64,000 nt of DNA from Trichosphaerium sp. ATCC 40318 (Eukaryota; Discosea; Flabellinia; Trichosidae): NCBI GenBank assembly GCA_038496445.1, contig JALMLS010000231.1, positions 154,393-218,392 on the forward strand. Reading direction: 5' to 3'. The notes under the pieces were generated by a model, which saw only the letters and a program-made list of their open reading frames with translations, was not told the DNA's origin and searched no databases. Position numbers and translations under genes: made by a program. Shown here piece by piece: positions 25,001-36,093 of this stretch (the stretch's first letter is position 1; every line of letters starts with the position of its first letter).

Positions 25001-25376
25001 ATGCAACAAAAACAACTCATTATTCTGCTCTGCTTGTATCTGTTGTGCATAGGTTCGACAGTAATCGTGTACTCGTGACAACTTTACTAAGAAATATACA
25101 ATAGATGTATCAACATCAACAGAATCTTCATCTGAACAAGAAACTGCAGCTAGAGATCTCCCTGTTACATTAGCTCCAACAAGAAATATTCCAGTCCCAC
25201 CAACCCCTCCTGTAGTTCGTATCAAAGTACCATGTCATAATAGTCATCAATGTTACCTCCTTGCTCAACAACATTTATGTATTTTTGGTGCTTTTTGTAA
25301 CAATGATGGGTTTTGCAGTACAGCTTGCTATGGTGATCCTATGTGTAAAAGTGACCCGTATTGTCCAGGCTATTAA
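25001..25376 (+). CDS. Small secreted cysteine-rich protein, 107 aa, two exons
   Basis: Exon 1 (25001-25052) encodes a signal peptide MQQKQLIILLCLYLLC. A 52-nt intron ending ACAATAG joins it in phase 1 to exon 2 (25105-25376). The mature part has a Ser/Thr/Pro-rich linker (PVTLAPTRNIPVPPTPP) and a compact C-terminal domain with nine cysteines spaced C-x6-C-x8-C-x5-C-x6-C-x4-C-x5-C-x6-C. The stop follows PGY. The cysteine number suggests a disulphide-stabilised extracellular module; I do not recognise the family. The exon phases and the signal peptide make the gene call solid despite its size. Confidence 0.65.
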
Positions 25377-25644
25377 CAACAAATAAATCTCTTTGTATTG
25401 TCATTGTATTCTCAGATTCACAATTTTGTTAGAGTAACAATTCACGTGGTTGCCACTACTATCACGTAGAGCCCACTTCATGATCTTGCTGCCGATTCAG
25501 GTTTTATAGTGTTTTTACGTCGTTCCTTGGTGTATGTTGTTTATTAGGTATGTTCTTCTGTGGTACACCAAAGGTATTTGCAAAAAAAATGACTATCATC
25601 AGATGTTGTTAAATTATTTGAAGATACACTCATTGTGATTCAAA

Positions 25645-25740
25645 AATACAACACCCGATGCGCTTTCAATGCTTTGATACCTTCGTCAGTTACTAGAGTG
25701 TATCTAAGGTCAATAGTATGAACTCCAGCCGTTAAGTTAT
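25645..25740 (-). pseudogene. Relic of a GVHTI-repeat F-box gene
   Basis: The minus strand here reads LTAGVHTIDLRYTLVTDEGI and KALKA, one complete repeat of the family found at 53539-54309 and 55421-56389. It has no intact frame on either side. Flanking sequence up to 25900 shows no further repeats. This looks like a decayed copy or a dispersed fragment. Confidence 0.6.
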
Positions 25741-25920
25741 GTTTTTAAGCAAACATATTTTGAGATCAGCGTCAACCAACGTTCTACAATTGGCGTACCA
25801 ACTAAGTTGGAAAGTGTCAGATTACACGTTATTTAACATCTAAGGAAACTCAGGTTGGCGATGGTGGTTCTTTATTCAGTGTAACATAAACAACATTACG
25901 ATGTGGCATGATAGGTCAAC

Positions 25921-26472
25921 TTACATAAATGAATTGGCAATCATAAAAGCAAGTGCTACTGGAAATGGAGCAGCATAAAGGTAGTTCATTGGTAGATCCT
26001 TCATGAGGCCTGTAGCCATAGTATACTTCAGTGCACCAAGGTAATACAGGTAGAAAGGTAGAAAAGTCGTTGGCACGTGATAGCAGAAAATACGTAATCC
26101 TACCAAAAGACCTCTCTTTGATGCATTCAAATATGAGTACACATATCCTATTAAAAAAAATTTGATATTAATCACGTGAATAGGTAAAAACTCGTCAAAA
26201 GTTTTAGTGCATTGATATTCTATATCAATTAAAGTAGGAGATAGTATTCTACCTCTTGCTGGAACAATTTTTTGATGTGGTTGTCGATGACGTTAAAAAA
26301 CGTTGAAGTTTTTTTTGGATTTGCTTTGGGAAATAAAAGGTCTAAACGGAGATTTGAGATGAAATGCCGTACCACAGCGACAAAGGAACATAAATAAGCT
26401 CGCATATTCCATGACGGTCTTGTCAACACCTACGGTCATGCAAACGATCGTACAAAGACCCCAATGTAACAT
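25921..26472 (-). CDS. Hypothetical multi-pass membrane protein (exon structure provisional)
   Basis: The last exon (about 26149-25921) encodes GYVYSYLNASKRGLLVGLRI and LPFYLYYLGALKYTMATGLM, ending ALAFMIANSFM, with two or three hydrophobic segments. Upstream, an exon starting at ATG 26472 reads MLHWGLCTIVCMTVGVDKTV and another near 26270-26330 reads NVIDNHIKKLFQQE. The join between the last two exons does not keep frame with the obvious donor and acceptor, so part of the model is wrong or the gene is damaged. A further protein-like frame (start 26628, MSDFLVRVKSCLQNSREGKQ) may be an additional 5' exon. I do not recognise the family. Confidence 0.35.
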
Positions 26473-27036
26473 TGCTATAGTACAAAGTTAAAATAACGTT
26501 GTTTTAGCGTGGGAAAAAGCGTTTTCCTTTGTGAAAAGTTTTTTGTGCTTTATATGGTGATAAAGCGTTTGCTTGCCTTCTCTGCTATTTTGCAAGCAAC
26601 TCTTAACGCGAACGAGAAAGTCTGACATTTCTTGGTTTCCTTTTCCTTCTTTTTCTATTATAGCATCTATCTCTGCGCGTGGGGAAACACCCTTGTAGTA
26701 CAATTAGCATTGCAGAATTAAAACCAAGCTTACTTTCATAATCTTTCTATTTCTCCCCAGATATTTGCTTAAAACGCCCCATGTTATCCAATGTAAGCCT
26801 TCTAGGCCAGCTAAACACAGTACAGGATTCATTGTCTTTCTTGGGCTTAGTGGTCCACTAATATGGAATGTTAAGTCGGATGAAGCTTAAGCTAAAATTG
26901 CAGTCAGGTGTCCAACAGTAGATCAAGGCAACTAGTGAAGCTCTCAAAGAATTCGTGGTACACGAACGACCACAGAAAGAGAACTTTTCTGAAAAAATAA
27001 TGTGTTTATTTTAAGAGTACAGAAATCACTTAATAT
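26473..27036. other. Intergenic region with a possible 5' exon
   Basis: Besides the short frame at 26628-26488 mentioned with the preceding gene, I see no gene. The stretch 26700-27030 is non-coding by inspection. Confidence 0.35.
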
Positions 27037-28260
27037 TTAGTCTAGTTCTATCAATTCTTCTACAAATGTCTTTCCAGATACCAGTTTTGTGGTAGCAATA
27101 ATAAACTTTCGATCTACATTAATCATTACCAATGGAAAAAGCAAGAAAAAAAAGAGAAAAAAAAAGCACCGTACGAACCTTCAAACTTTTGTGCTAAAAA
27201 CCGGACTGCTGATATTTCCGTAAACGTAACACCTAGACCTTACATTAATGTGACAAAACAAAAGTAGAATATCCTTACCTCCAACAAAGAAAACTAATGT
27301 CAATTTCGACTGCCCATTAGTACGAAGTACGGTTGTTTTCTGCACAGCCGAAAAGCTTGGTCCTGGTACTAGTTTTACGGCTTCATCCACTTTACTTCCT
27401 GCAAAGGACCAGTCTTGTTTCTGTAGCGAAAGATTAAACAAAACTGAGTAGAAAACAAAGGCAAGAAAGGGCTACCATTACTGCTTTCTGTTGGATTTTT
27501 TTTGAAGTCGGTATATCGCTGGTTTATAGTACTAGAACCTACTGAGGTGGTACTACCAAATTGTCTCAGTGTTCTATGTTTTATGTTAAGGGGGCACGCT
27601 GAGAATGAAATGACCTTAGCCCCACGGGCATCTTCGGGCTTTAAACCCATCTAAAATCGCGTAAAACGCTGAAAAAATAGGATAGCGAACTGTGTAGATT
27701 GATTACTTGAGTTCAAAGCCCGAAATGTCATTTTTTTTCTCAACTTTTTGACCTTAATTACACGGATTTGAAACAACTTTTAAAGCTATTCGTCCGCTAT
27801 TTCACCACTTGGAGACGCATTTTAGGTGGTGTAGAGCAAATTCGTTATTTTTTTTTGCTTTCAAATTGAGACTTTTTATTGAAAGTGTACCCATAGCATG
27901 TAATACGTGTGTAGATGCTATGGGTAACGTAGTTTTGAACAAATGTGCTTTTAAACAGAAAGATTGAAAAAATGCAGTCGTTTTTTGAAAAAAAAAACTT
28001 TTGCAACAAAAAAACGTCACAAAAAGGCACACGCTAAAAGTTGGGTTTTTCAAAAGCCCTCATGTCAAAGATATAGGCACGAAAATTTGAGCCGATTTGA
28101 ACAATTTCTGCACATCTCAGCGTGCCCCCTTAAGCCTTAACCTCTCTAGGTCAATTTTGGCATTGTTCAGCAACGGTGTGCCTGTAGTGGTCATGTCTTT
28201 AGTATTGTAGAAAAGTAGATTGTTTAGCCGTATTAGCAGTGATTGTTCAGTGAAACAGAC
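27037..28260 (-). pseudogene. VPS33-like (Sec1/Munc18 family) C-terminal fragment, interrupted
   Basis: Minus-strand exons end with LTLVFFVGG, then GVTFTEISAVRFLAQKF and RKFIIATTKLVSGKTFVEEL, closely matching the C-terminal domain of VPS33 (FF.GGVTF.EIAALRFL...ATTK...G). An upstream exon reads SLLIRLNNLLFYNTKDMT and TPLLNNAKIDLERLR. VPS33 is the Sec1/Munc18 subunit of the HOPS/CORVET tethering complexes. The N-terminal two thirds of the protein are not found upstream, and the usual Y.Y.GYAPLS segment is absent. A 540-bp TTAA-flanked element sits within one coding exon; reading across it with a single TTAA retained gives the continuous frame LERLRLNIKHRTLRQF. So this is a truncated copy hit by an insertion, probably non-functional. 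Confidence 0.6.
27586..28133. mobile_element. TTAA-flanked 540-bp inverted-repeat element (piggyBac-like MITE)
   Basis: The 15-bp sequence GGGGGCACGCTGAGA (27590-27604) is repeated exactly in reverse complement at 28115-28129, and both ends are bordered by TTAA (27586-27589 and 28130-28133). TTAA duplication is the hallmark of piggyBac-type transposition. The interior has no transposase frame, contains oligo-T/A runs, and has an internal 12-bp hairpin, 27888-27899 with 27915-27926. It is therefore a non-autonomous element. Removing it with one TTAA restores the host exon frame, so the insertion is relatively recent. Confidence 0.85.
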
Positions 28261-28768
28261 TCAATAATTGAAGAACAACAAAGCTTCTACAAGTCACTGT
28301 AATTGTTTGCAAATCATAGTATATGTTTACCCGCTTTAATACATTGTGGTGAGGAAGAAAAACTGGCAGTCATGCTTATCCAAAACAACTGAAGTCCAAA
28401 ACTACGTACTTTTTTTCCACTTTGACCAAAAGTAAAAACTCCGGATTTTGTTGGCATAGTCCTATAAGATCCATACCATGCTCTCAAAAGGATTATAGCA
28501 ATAATAAGTACAATTCACAACCACTAGCGGGTTGTTATCCTAACATGAAAGTGCGAATTGCCGGAAGACAATAACCTTTTATTCGTGTTGTTCCAGGACT
28601 ATTGCAAAGCGTTTTTTTCCCACTGTTAACAATAGTTGCTAGTTTCAGGTGCGTTTTCGGTTTTGATCTTTTGATGACCACAGTTGCCAATAGTAGAGTG
28701 ATTCGTTAAGAGAATACATGTCTGATTCTCATGAACATTTTTTCAACAATTATTCTTCATTCTACTAC
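28261..28768. other. Intergenic region
   Basis: No gene is supported. A short minus-strand open frame near 28470-28350 begins MPTKSGVFTFGQSGKK but has no recognisable match to VPS33 or anything else. Confidence 0.4.
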
Positions 28769-29926
28769 ATGATGCATCTCTCCTTTGTTCTTCCTATATT
28801 TCTATGTATCGCCATCGTGGCAGGAAACCTACAACAATGCCTGAGCAACTTCAACGTCTATCCAACTGGTACAAAAAAAACCTCTTTTCAACTCTCGTTT
28901 GGCTCGCATTGACGCTGTCTTTGTAGGCGTTGATGATAACTACAACCTATTATCTCGTCAAGGAACACACTACGATACTCATTGGAGTATATGCGATAGT
29001 TCAAACTTACCTGCATTCAATACATGCTTTGGCGCTGGCAGTAGCCCAAATCCTTGTTGTCCTACAAAGATTACAAACTGGGCTCCAAATTCATGGGAAG
29101 ATCCTGTTGACAACGCAGGCATAACAAGCGTATGTACTACCACCTCTCCTTTTGAATTCTTATTCCAACGAAGGGTTTCTGGATTGAAGCTTCAAGCACC
29201 GATATTGAGACGTCAATGTTATTGTTCGCTCATACTTTCAATGTACCTGCAAGTACGCCAAAGTTCTGCAATGTAGATTATCAAGTAACCTTCCTTTAGA
29301 CTGCGCAACAGCTACTTTGAAAGGAAGGTGTTGGGCGGATAATATGGTTAACTGGGGTGGTTTGAATGGTGTTATACAACCACTTCCGTGCTCTCCTTAT
29401 GATGCTAGCTCAGACTATACCAATTCTCCTTCTTTTGAGTTGAACGCTTCTACAGGTCTTGTAGCTGGTGACAATACTCTTACGTTCTTTGTACGTAACT
29501 ACCAGGATAAAGAAGGTTTGTTAGTTATCTGGGACGAGTGTAACTGCGAAATTACGCCAACAGTAGCACCAACGCCTGAACCTGTTTGCGTACCTCATTT
29601 AACAGGAACATCAACAGTTAAGAGTTGCAATGAAACCTATGCTGTCGAAACTGCAACTCTTGAAGCACGTGACGATTGTGAAGCGTAAGTTTAATTTGTT
29701 TTAACGTATGCCCGTTCATACCTGACTTCATTGTAGGCAATGCTTTGCTCAAGGCAAGCATCTTAAAAGTATCGGAGGATGTGGTGTTGAGGATAAACAA
29801 CTTGGTCTTGATTGTTGCGATGATGGTCTTCTTGATATTGTGTCGGTTGAATGCGCCTGTTGTTGTGATTGTAATCCTACTCCAGCGCCTGCATACGCCA
29901 CTAGACCACCTGCTAGCCATGAATAA
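28769..29926 (+). CDS. Secreted cysteine-rich protein with carbohydrate-binding-like beta domain
   Basis: The N-terminus MMHLSFVLPIFLCIAIVAG is a signal peptide; an in-frame ATG 51 bases upstream is possible. Exons at 28769-28867, 28927-29130, about 29174-29283, 29300-29683 and 29737-29926 join to give motifs such as CDSSNLPAFNTCFGAGSSPN, FTFNVPA-like FAHTFNVPASTPKFC, RCWADNMVNWGGLNG and LVAGDNTLTFFVRN, ending in GLLVIWDECNCE. The sequence D-N-x-V-N-W-G-G then NTL.F.V.N...GL.V resembles beta-sandwich domains found in secreted algal and bacterial proteins. A TPTVAPTPEP linker leads to a Cys-rich C-terminal domain (CCDDGLLDIVSVECACCCDC). It is likely a cell-wall or matrix protein. One acceptor near 29173 is provisional. 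Confidence 0.65.
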
Positions 29927-30365
29927 ACAAAAAAAAAAGCTGCTATTTGCAGCACAAGAATTGCCTTGTGAGAATTGTTCTAGTTACAAGTTTAATGTAA
30001 GTGTCAATACTAAAGTAATAGTGAGCGCTGATTATCAAGAACACTTTATTATCCTACACAACCAACAACCACAGTGTTTATCTACGAATACTACAACCAA
30101 TAAACCCTGCAGCTATATGGAAATGGAACTCAACACGCTATTCAGCCTTTAGCCCATGTAAACAGCATAGTCATAGCGCCATGGAACTTTGGTTTCAAGT
30201 GTAAAGTTGCTAATCTACAGAATAATGAGTCTTCTAGAACGTAAATAATAAATTATTGTTTATTACTTTGTTCTGACCGAGGCTGACTCTTACAGGTAAA
30301 TTCGCTCTCACATTACATTCAAAAATGTACACAACATTACTTGTCAGGCATTTAATAGCGTTTTT
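29927..30365 (+). other. Region with a broken secreted-protein-like frame
   Basis: Directly after the previous gene, one frame reads LPCENCSSYKFNVSVNTKVI and YQEHFIILHNQQPQC up to about 30110. It then continues only in another frame as YGNGTQHAIQPLAHVNSIVI and PWNFGFKC to a stop near 30244. No splice signals explain the shift, so this looks like a frameshifted gene fragment. No start codon or signal peptide is visible. AATAAA follows near 30249. Confidence 0.3.
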
Positions 30366-33300
30366 TTAAACCTTCAATGAGCTGCCTGAGCTATTGCTCT
30401 CTAGATATGCAATTCGGGCAAGTAGTTTGGCATTTTCTTTCTCCAGTTTAGTGATTCTGTAAAGGTGCTTTTTGTTTGCTTGTTTCAGTTCTTCCAATTC
30501 ATTTTTATGGTCTTGCTTTGGATTTGCAACTTCTTCATTGAAAGATGATTGATCAGTTTGATTTGGATTTGCAGATGCCCATAATTGTCTACATTTAAAA
30601 TCAGAGGCCGTTTATTTTGAGCAGTTGTACCGTTTGGTTTTGAAATCCTCATATTCATCAGACAACTCATCACACGACCCAAATGATTTTGAAAGCTCTT
30701 GGCTCTTTTTAGTAGTCGGTGGCTTTTTTGATGTCATCTTTGTTGTGTCACTTGATTTATTCAGTTGTTGTTTTTTGGGATTCTTGACAACCTTAATGAC
30801 ATAACGTGCAACAGCCTGAACATCTATAGTACTAATTAAAATGCATAGCTACAGATCTTTTGCTGTGTTACCTTGAGCCACAACTAATTCATCATGTTGC
30901 CGGTTATCAATATTATCTTTAACTGCTTCTCCCTTATTGTTTACCACAGCATAATGACTTTGATATCCTGGTTTTATAGGCTTACCCTTAAAGTTAATGT
31001 TGTCTCTTGGTTTTTCTACTACCTAATATTACTTAAGCAGTATTTATAAATGTTTTTACATACAGGATACACATTCCCTGGTGTAACTAAACTTAGAATA
31101 AGTGTTTTTTCAGGGTTTCCAGAAGTGTCATAAGAGCAAGCATAATTGATACTATTCTATTCAAAAACATGTTAACAAAATTGGAGATAGGGATAGTGAT
31201 AAACCATACTGTAAAGTAGATCCCTTGTCCATAAAATCCAGCATCTAGTGCACTTACTGTTCCAAAACCAGCTTTAACAATACTCTCGGCTGCCTCAGCA
31301 CTTGTTCCATGGACCATTAATACAACAGGTATCTGAACAATTGGTTATTAGGTAAGGCTTGTTTATGTTACAAGGTACCTGTTCTAAACTAATACAAGTC
31401 AAACTATTTTTAGAAATCAGGTGCAAAAACTTGTTGGCAATACTTGTCCGTTGGGTATGATAAGTATTGTGTTTCCAACTGTCCTTACAAAACAAAGTAG
31501 GTAGCTCTCTAAAATAAATCAGTACTATTGACAATACTTTTGTACATACTGGTGCCTGTGTTTCAGTATTTTATTGTACATCCCAAAGTTTTGAAGCAAC
31601 ACATCATTGCAAACAAGATGTGCTGATACAACAGTGACTTTATCATATCCATGCATTTTAGACAGCTGGTCATGAAGAAGCTGCAATTCACGTTTGGCCA
31701 CAGTATCAGTCTTGTCAAAAAGGTTCAAGCTTCTGTAATGTGTAGCTTTTTCAACAAAACCCCTTTTAAAGTATTAACAATAACATGAAGAAATGAAACA
31801 AACAAACTTGTTTTTTGATCTATCCCAGCCAGTTGCATACTCCAATCGTGGGTTTAAGTCCCATGATGTTTTGCTGTTTAATCCTTGTACTTGATAAGTC
31901 ACAAGGTCTAAAAACAAAGCTGGTGTGCCTGCTATGGTATCGCCTAATGCTTGATTTGGTACAATAGGCTGAATTGCATAAGCTCCGCATTTACACTTGA
32001 CGGTTCTGTCAGAAATCTACCAACGAAGTTTAACAATATATTGTTTGTATGTTGTGTACATTAGTTCCATCATGTGTTTGCTGGCTGCAGTAACTGCATA
32101 TGAAATGCTCCTTGAAGGCTGTACAAAAGTAAGCATTTGTATATTGTTTTGGGTCATACTTCGTTTATCTGGTTGAATGGAGTTTATACACCAACCTTCT
32201 TGTATACACTGTTGATAAATAGTACCAGTTTGTGTTCTTTTACTCCACATATCACGTGGCGTATCATACAAAATACCTTCCATCAGTTCTCCTTGCTGAA
32301 TCCAAAATGTCTAATAACAGAAGTTTTGCTCTTGAACCTTAAAAAAAAGACTATCACGTACTGATGATTGAACAAATATGCGGTTATAAGTGCAGATTAA
32401 ATAGCGTATACCTTTTTGCATCGCAAGTTTAAAGTAAGAGCGTGTGGGCTTGTGAGATTAGTTAAAGCAATTTGTACAGTATAATCTGTACCAAGTATTG
32501 TAGCCATCTCGCAAGATTGCATCTCCATTGTGGATAGCACTTGCCCATGTGCGCACAAGATAACCATAATAACTTACGTTGTTGTTTATTTGTTGGGAAA
32601 TGTGTCAACAGAGTTTCAAACACTTTGGTGTATGCAGGATCATTATCTACCACCTTTATCAAAATAGTTTTAAAACCAAACTTCTGTTTGCTCATTGTCT
32701 GTGAAAAAACGTCATTTGCGTTTGATAAAATGAGAAACACTGAAGTATCCTCCAATTGAGCTAGTGATCGTCAAATTCAAGGTATTATAAAGCTAGTATC
32801 ACCTGCATAAAGTAATGGCGTCCATCCCTTATTATCTATTGCTTCAGTGTTGGCTTGAGATTTCACTAGCTGCTCAGCAACTCTACGGTGTCCATGTTTG
32901 GCTAGTAATTGTTATTAATATAGTAGAGAGTAATTGCACCAGCGAAATGTAAAGCTGTATTGCCATCACAATCTGTAGCGTTGACATTTAAATTTGCATT
33001 GATCAGTATTTCAACGATGCTTGTATATCCCCGATAAGCTAATATCTATGATTAGTTTACATTGTGTGCAATAATGCCACCTGCAAGATGTAAAGTTGTC
33101 CGTTTTTTATCATCTATAGCATTGATGTTTGCTTGTTCATTGATCAATAGACTAACAATACTTGTATATCCACGATAAGCTGAAAAAGTGTTAGTAATGA
33201 TTAATTCACTTGAATGCTAATACCTGCATAATGTAAAGCTGTGCATCGTTCACAATCTGTAGCGTTGACATATGCGTTGGCTTTGATCAATAAGCTAACA

Positions 33301-34306
33301 ATATCAACATGTCCATAAGATGCTTAGAAAATGTGAGTAATTCACTCATTACCAAAATTACTATATACCTGCATAATGTAAGGCTGTACATCTTCTATCA
33401 TCTGTATCATTGATATTTGCATTTGCTTTTATCAATATTTCAATAATACTTGTGTATCCACGATATGCTAATAACTATTGGTAAAGTGGCGTTTAACAGT
33501 ATGACATACCTGCTTTGTGCAAAGCTGTCCATTCTTTATCATCTTTAGCGTTGATATCTGCTTTAGCCTTTATCAGTAAACCAATGATGGCAGTGTGCCC
33601 AGTAGATGCTAAGAAGCGTGAGCAATTCTAGTTTACAATGAACCTGCACCTGCATAATGTAAGGCGGTACATTTTCTATCATCTGTATCATTGATATTTG
33701 CATTTGCGTTGAGCAATAATTCAACAATACTAGCATGCCCATTTGATACTAGGAACTGTGAATACCGCTTTTATTTACAACGTCTTGTACCTGCAAGGTG
33801 TAAAGCTGTGCGGCCTTTGTCATCCGTGGCATTGGTATTTGCATTAGCATTTAGTAATATTTTAACAATCCTTTTGTATCCTTGATATGCTGAGGAAGAG
33901 CGTGAGCTCCCTACACACACTGCATTTATAACATACCAGCAATGCACAAAGATGGCCATCCTGAATTGTTAGTAGCTTCAATATATGCCCTTGAGCTCAA
34001 ACACACTGATACAATATTTGGCAAATCATGTTGTACTAAGTTGGGTAAATATTTAGCTAGTTTATACCCAAACCTGAATATAGAAGAATGTCATTGGCTG
34101 ACTCTAACTTCCATAGCTTCTTTCTTAGTGTATTAACTACAATTATTAAACTCTTATTGAGATTAACTGCATGCCTGTACTAATACTCTTGAAACCTTTT
34201 CGAAGCTGTTTCAGTTCGTCTAAGTTGATAAATTAAACAAGTGTATCAATACAACAGCTTGAATACCTTTAAATTCTTGTGTTTTTTGATCGCTTTGTTT
34301 CAACAT
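30366..34306 (-). CDS. Ankyrin-repeat / poly(ADP-ribose) polymerase catalytic domain protein
   Basis: From a likely start at 34306 (MLKQSDQKTQEFKDELKQL), a run of about eight ankyrin repeats follows (33950-32790), each on its own exon (for example NATDDKGRTALHLAG). A middle region (32755-31530) contains KVVDNDPAYTKVFETLLTHF and a Cys/His segment DRTVKCKCGAYAIQP. The PARP catalytic domain lies at about 31530-30880: LMVHGTSAEAAESIVKAGFG with the NAD-binding H-G-T, DAGFYGQGIYFT, SYDTSGNPEKTLILSLVTPG and HYAVVNNKGEAVKDN. The usual histidine (HGT) and tyrosine (GIYFT) are present; the third catalytic-triad residue is not clear. A coiled coil (LYRITKLEKENAKLLARIAY) ends the protein. The arrangement recalls tankyrase but lacks an obvious SAM domain. 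It ADP-ribosylates protein targets, by inference. The first two exon joins are uncertain. Confidence 0.75.
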
Positions 34307-34656
34307 GGGACGTCGTAGTACGTGAATTTTTTTCTCGGCTATGTGCTCTAAACCGTTGCTACAAATGACAATTCTTAGTTCGTTTTCATTCAGAATGCCA
34401 TCTAAGCAGTATTCTACTTGCCTTTTGGCGTTTTTGTATCCGACTTGTTCAAACTTTGTAGCGGATTACCCGCAAAAGGTGTATTTTAGTTTAAAGCTGG
34501 TACAGCACGTGCAGTTGTTGTTGCTAGAGACTGACTGACGTTGACGCTACTAGCAAAACGTGATTTGTTCGATAACTCAAACCCAATGTAAGATAATCAA
34601 AACAAAGAGACTTGTTGCGTATTGCCAAAAACAAGTATTTATTTACAAAAAGAACT

Positions 34657-36093
34657 TCAAGCAGCTGCTTTTACAAGACCAAGTTCGATCATTGCTTTTA
34701 CCATATCAGGCATAGTCTCTTTATAAGGTTTGAATACAACGCCAAGTTCCTTCTCAGCCTTTGTGTGGTTGCTTGAAGGAGCACAAGGATTGCTTTTTTC
34801 CAATTCTACCTTTGGTAGAGGAAACTTAGGGTACACTGCTCGTATAGCTTCAGAGAGATCAAACATAGAAACCTGAAAAAAGTAAGAAAAAATACCACGT
34901 GCAAAATGTTGAACATACTTGGTCTGTGTTGCTACATACGTAGCGTCCCTTGGCTGCGTCAACCTCAATAGCTTTAACATGAGCTTCACTGACAGTTCTA
35001 ACATCAACAACAGCAGGTGTACGCGCTGGGGCGCCTAAGAAGATTGTCAACCAATGATGTTCTTCCTTTATTTCTCTTACCATCTTTGTACTCTCCTTCA
35101 AGAAGTGACTTGATGTATTTCACAGATGTACCAGCACGTGGTAATAGTGGAGGTCCCATAACTTTATGAATACGTCGTTAGTATAACAACTACAGAAGAC
35201 TCTGAATAGTGGTACGTACCAAAAGATGGATTAATAGTAACAATTTCTAGCTCTGGTTTATCTTTAACAAAATCCCAAGCAGCTACATACTTGTTAAGCC
35301 ATCGTCTAATCGTGTGCAAAAGTACTAACCTTTTTCTGCAGCTGTTTTAGAATAAGAATATGCGTTTTCTTCAGGAGTAGCCTCGTTATTCCAATCAGCC
35401 TCTGACCAAACATGACTTGCGTTCTTTTTTCTATTTTTGGGAAATCAGCCACTTTATTCGCATGTATTAGGCAATCATGTGGTACCTTTGATCACCGCAA
35501 ACTGCAGCCATTGATGATGTGATAACAACACGCTTTACTTTTGCTTTATGTGCTGCACGTAAGACATTGACAGTACCGTTAACTGCTGGTCCTACAACCT
35601 ACCAAGAAGTCAGATGTTGTTAACGGCTAGTGATCGTTTTATTTATTTACCTGGTCGTGTTTACCGCTAGCAGGGAAGAAAAAAGGTGATGCAGTGTGAA
35701 TGACATACTTACAGCCTTCGAAAGCTTTTTCAAAGCTATCCTGTAAAAAAGTCAGTACTTTTGTGCTAAAGAAATACAATGCTGTAAGCATCTGTATTCG
35801 AGGAGTCGTACCGGTTTAAGTAAATCAGCCTCGAAAAGTGTCAAGTCTTTAGATAACGCTTGCAATGGATCCACAACTTCTTTTTTCGCTAGGGAGCGCA
35901 CTGTACCGCGTACCTAAAATACGTTAGAGGTTTCTCTTCGTAAGTGTTGTTTAACCGCTTTTTAGCGTAAATGATCTAAAGCACATTTCTACGCGTAACG
36001 TACTTCATATTTGCCTCTCTTAGCTAAATCGTTGACAACATGGGCGGCGATATAGCCAGAAGCTCCAGTTACGCATACAATTGCTCTACTCAT
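34657..36093 (-). CDS. Extended SDR reductase (cinnamoyl-CoA / dihydroflavonol reductase-like)
   Basis: The N-terminus MSRAIVCVTGASGYIAAHVV carries the TGxxGxxx NAD(P)-binding motif of extended short-chain dehydrogenases. Later exons give VIHTASPFFFP, VVGPAVNGTVNVLRAA and VKRVVITSSMAAVCGD (catalytic Ser), the YSYSKTAAEK motif (Tyr and Lys of YxxxK), IVTINPSFGMGPPLLP, VDVRTVSEAHVKAIEV and the C-terminal FKPYKETMPDMVKAMIELGL. Motif order and spacing match reductases of the cinnamoyl-CoA/dihydroflavonol/methylglyoxal type, which reduce aldehydes or ketones with NADPH. All catalytic residues are present. About eight exons with short introns are used. The substrate cannot be assigned. It is arranged divergently from the methyltransferase. 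Confidence 0.88.
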
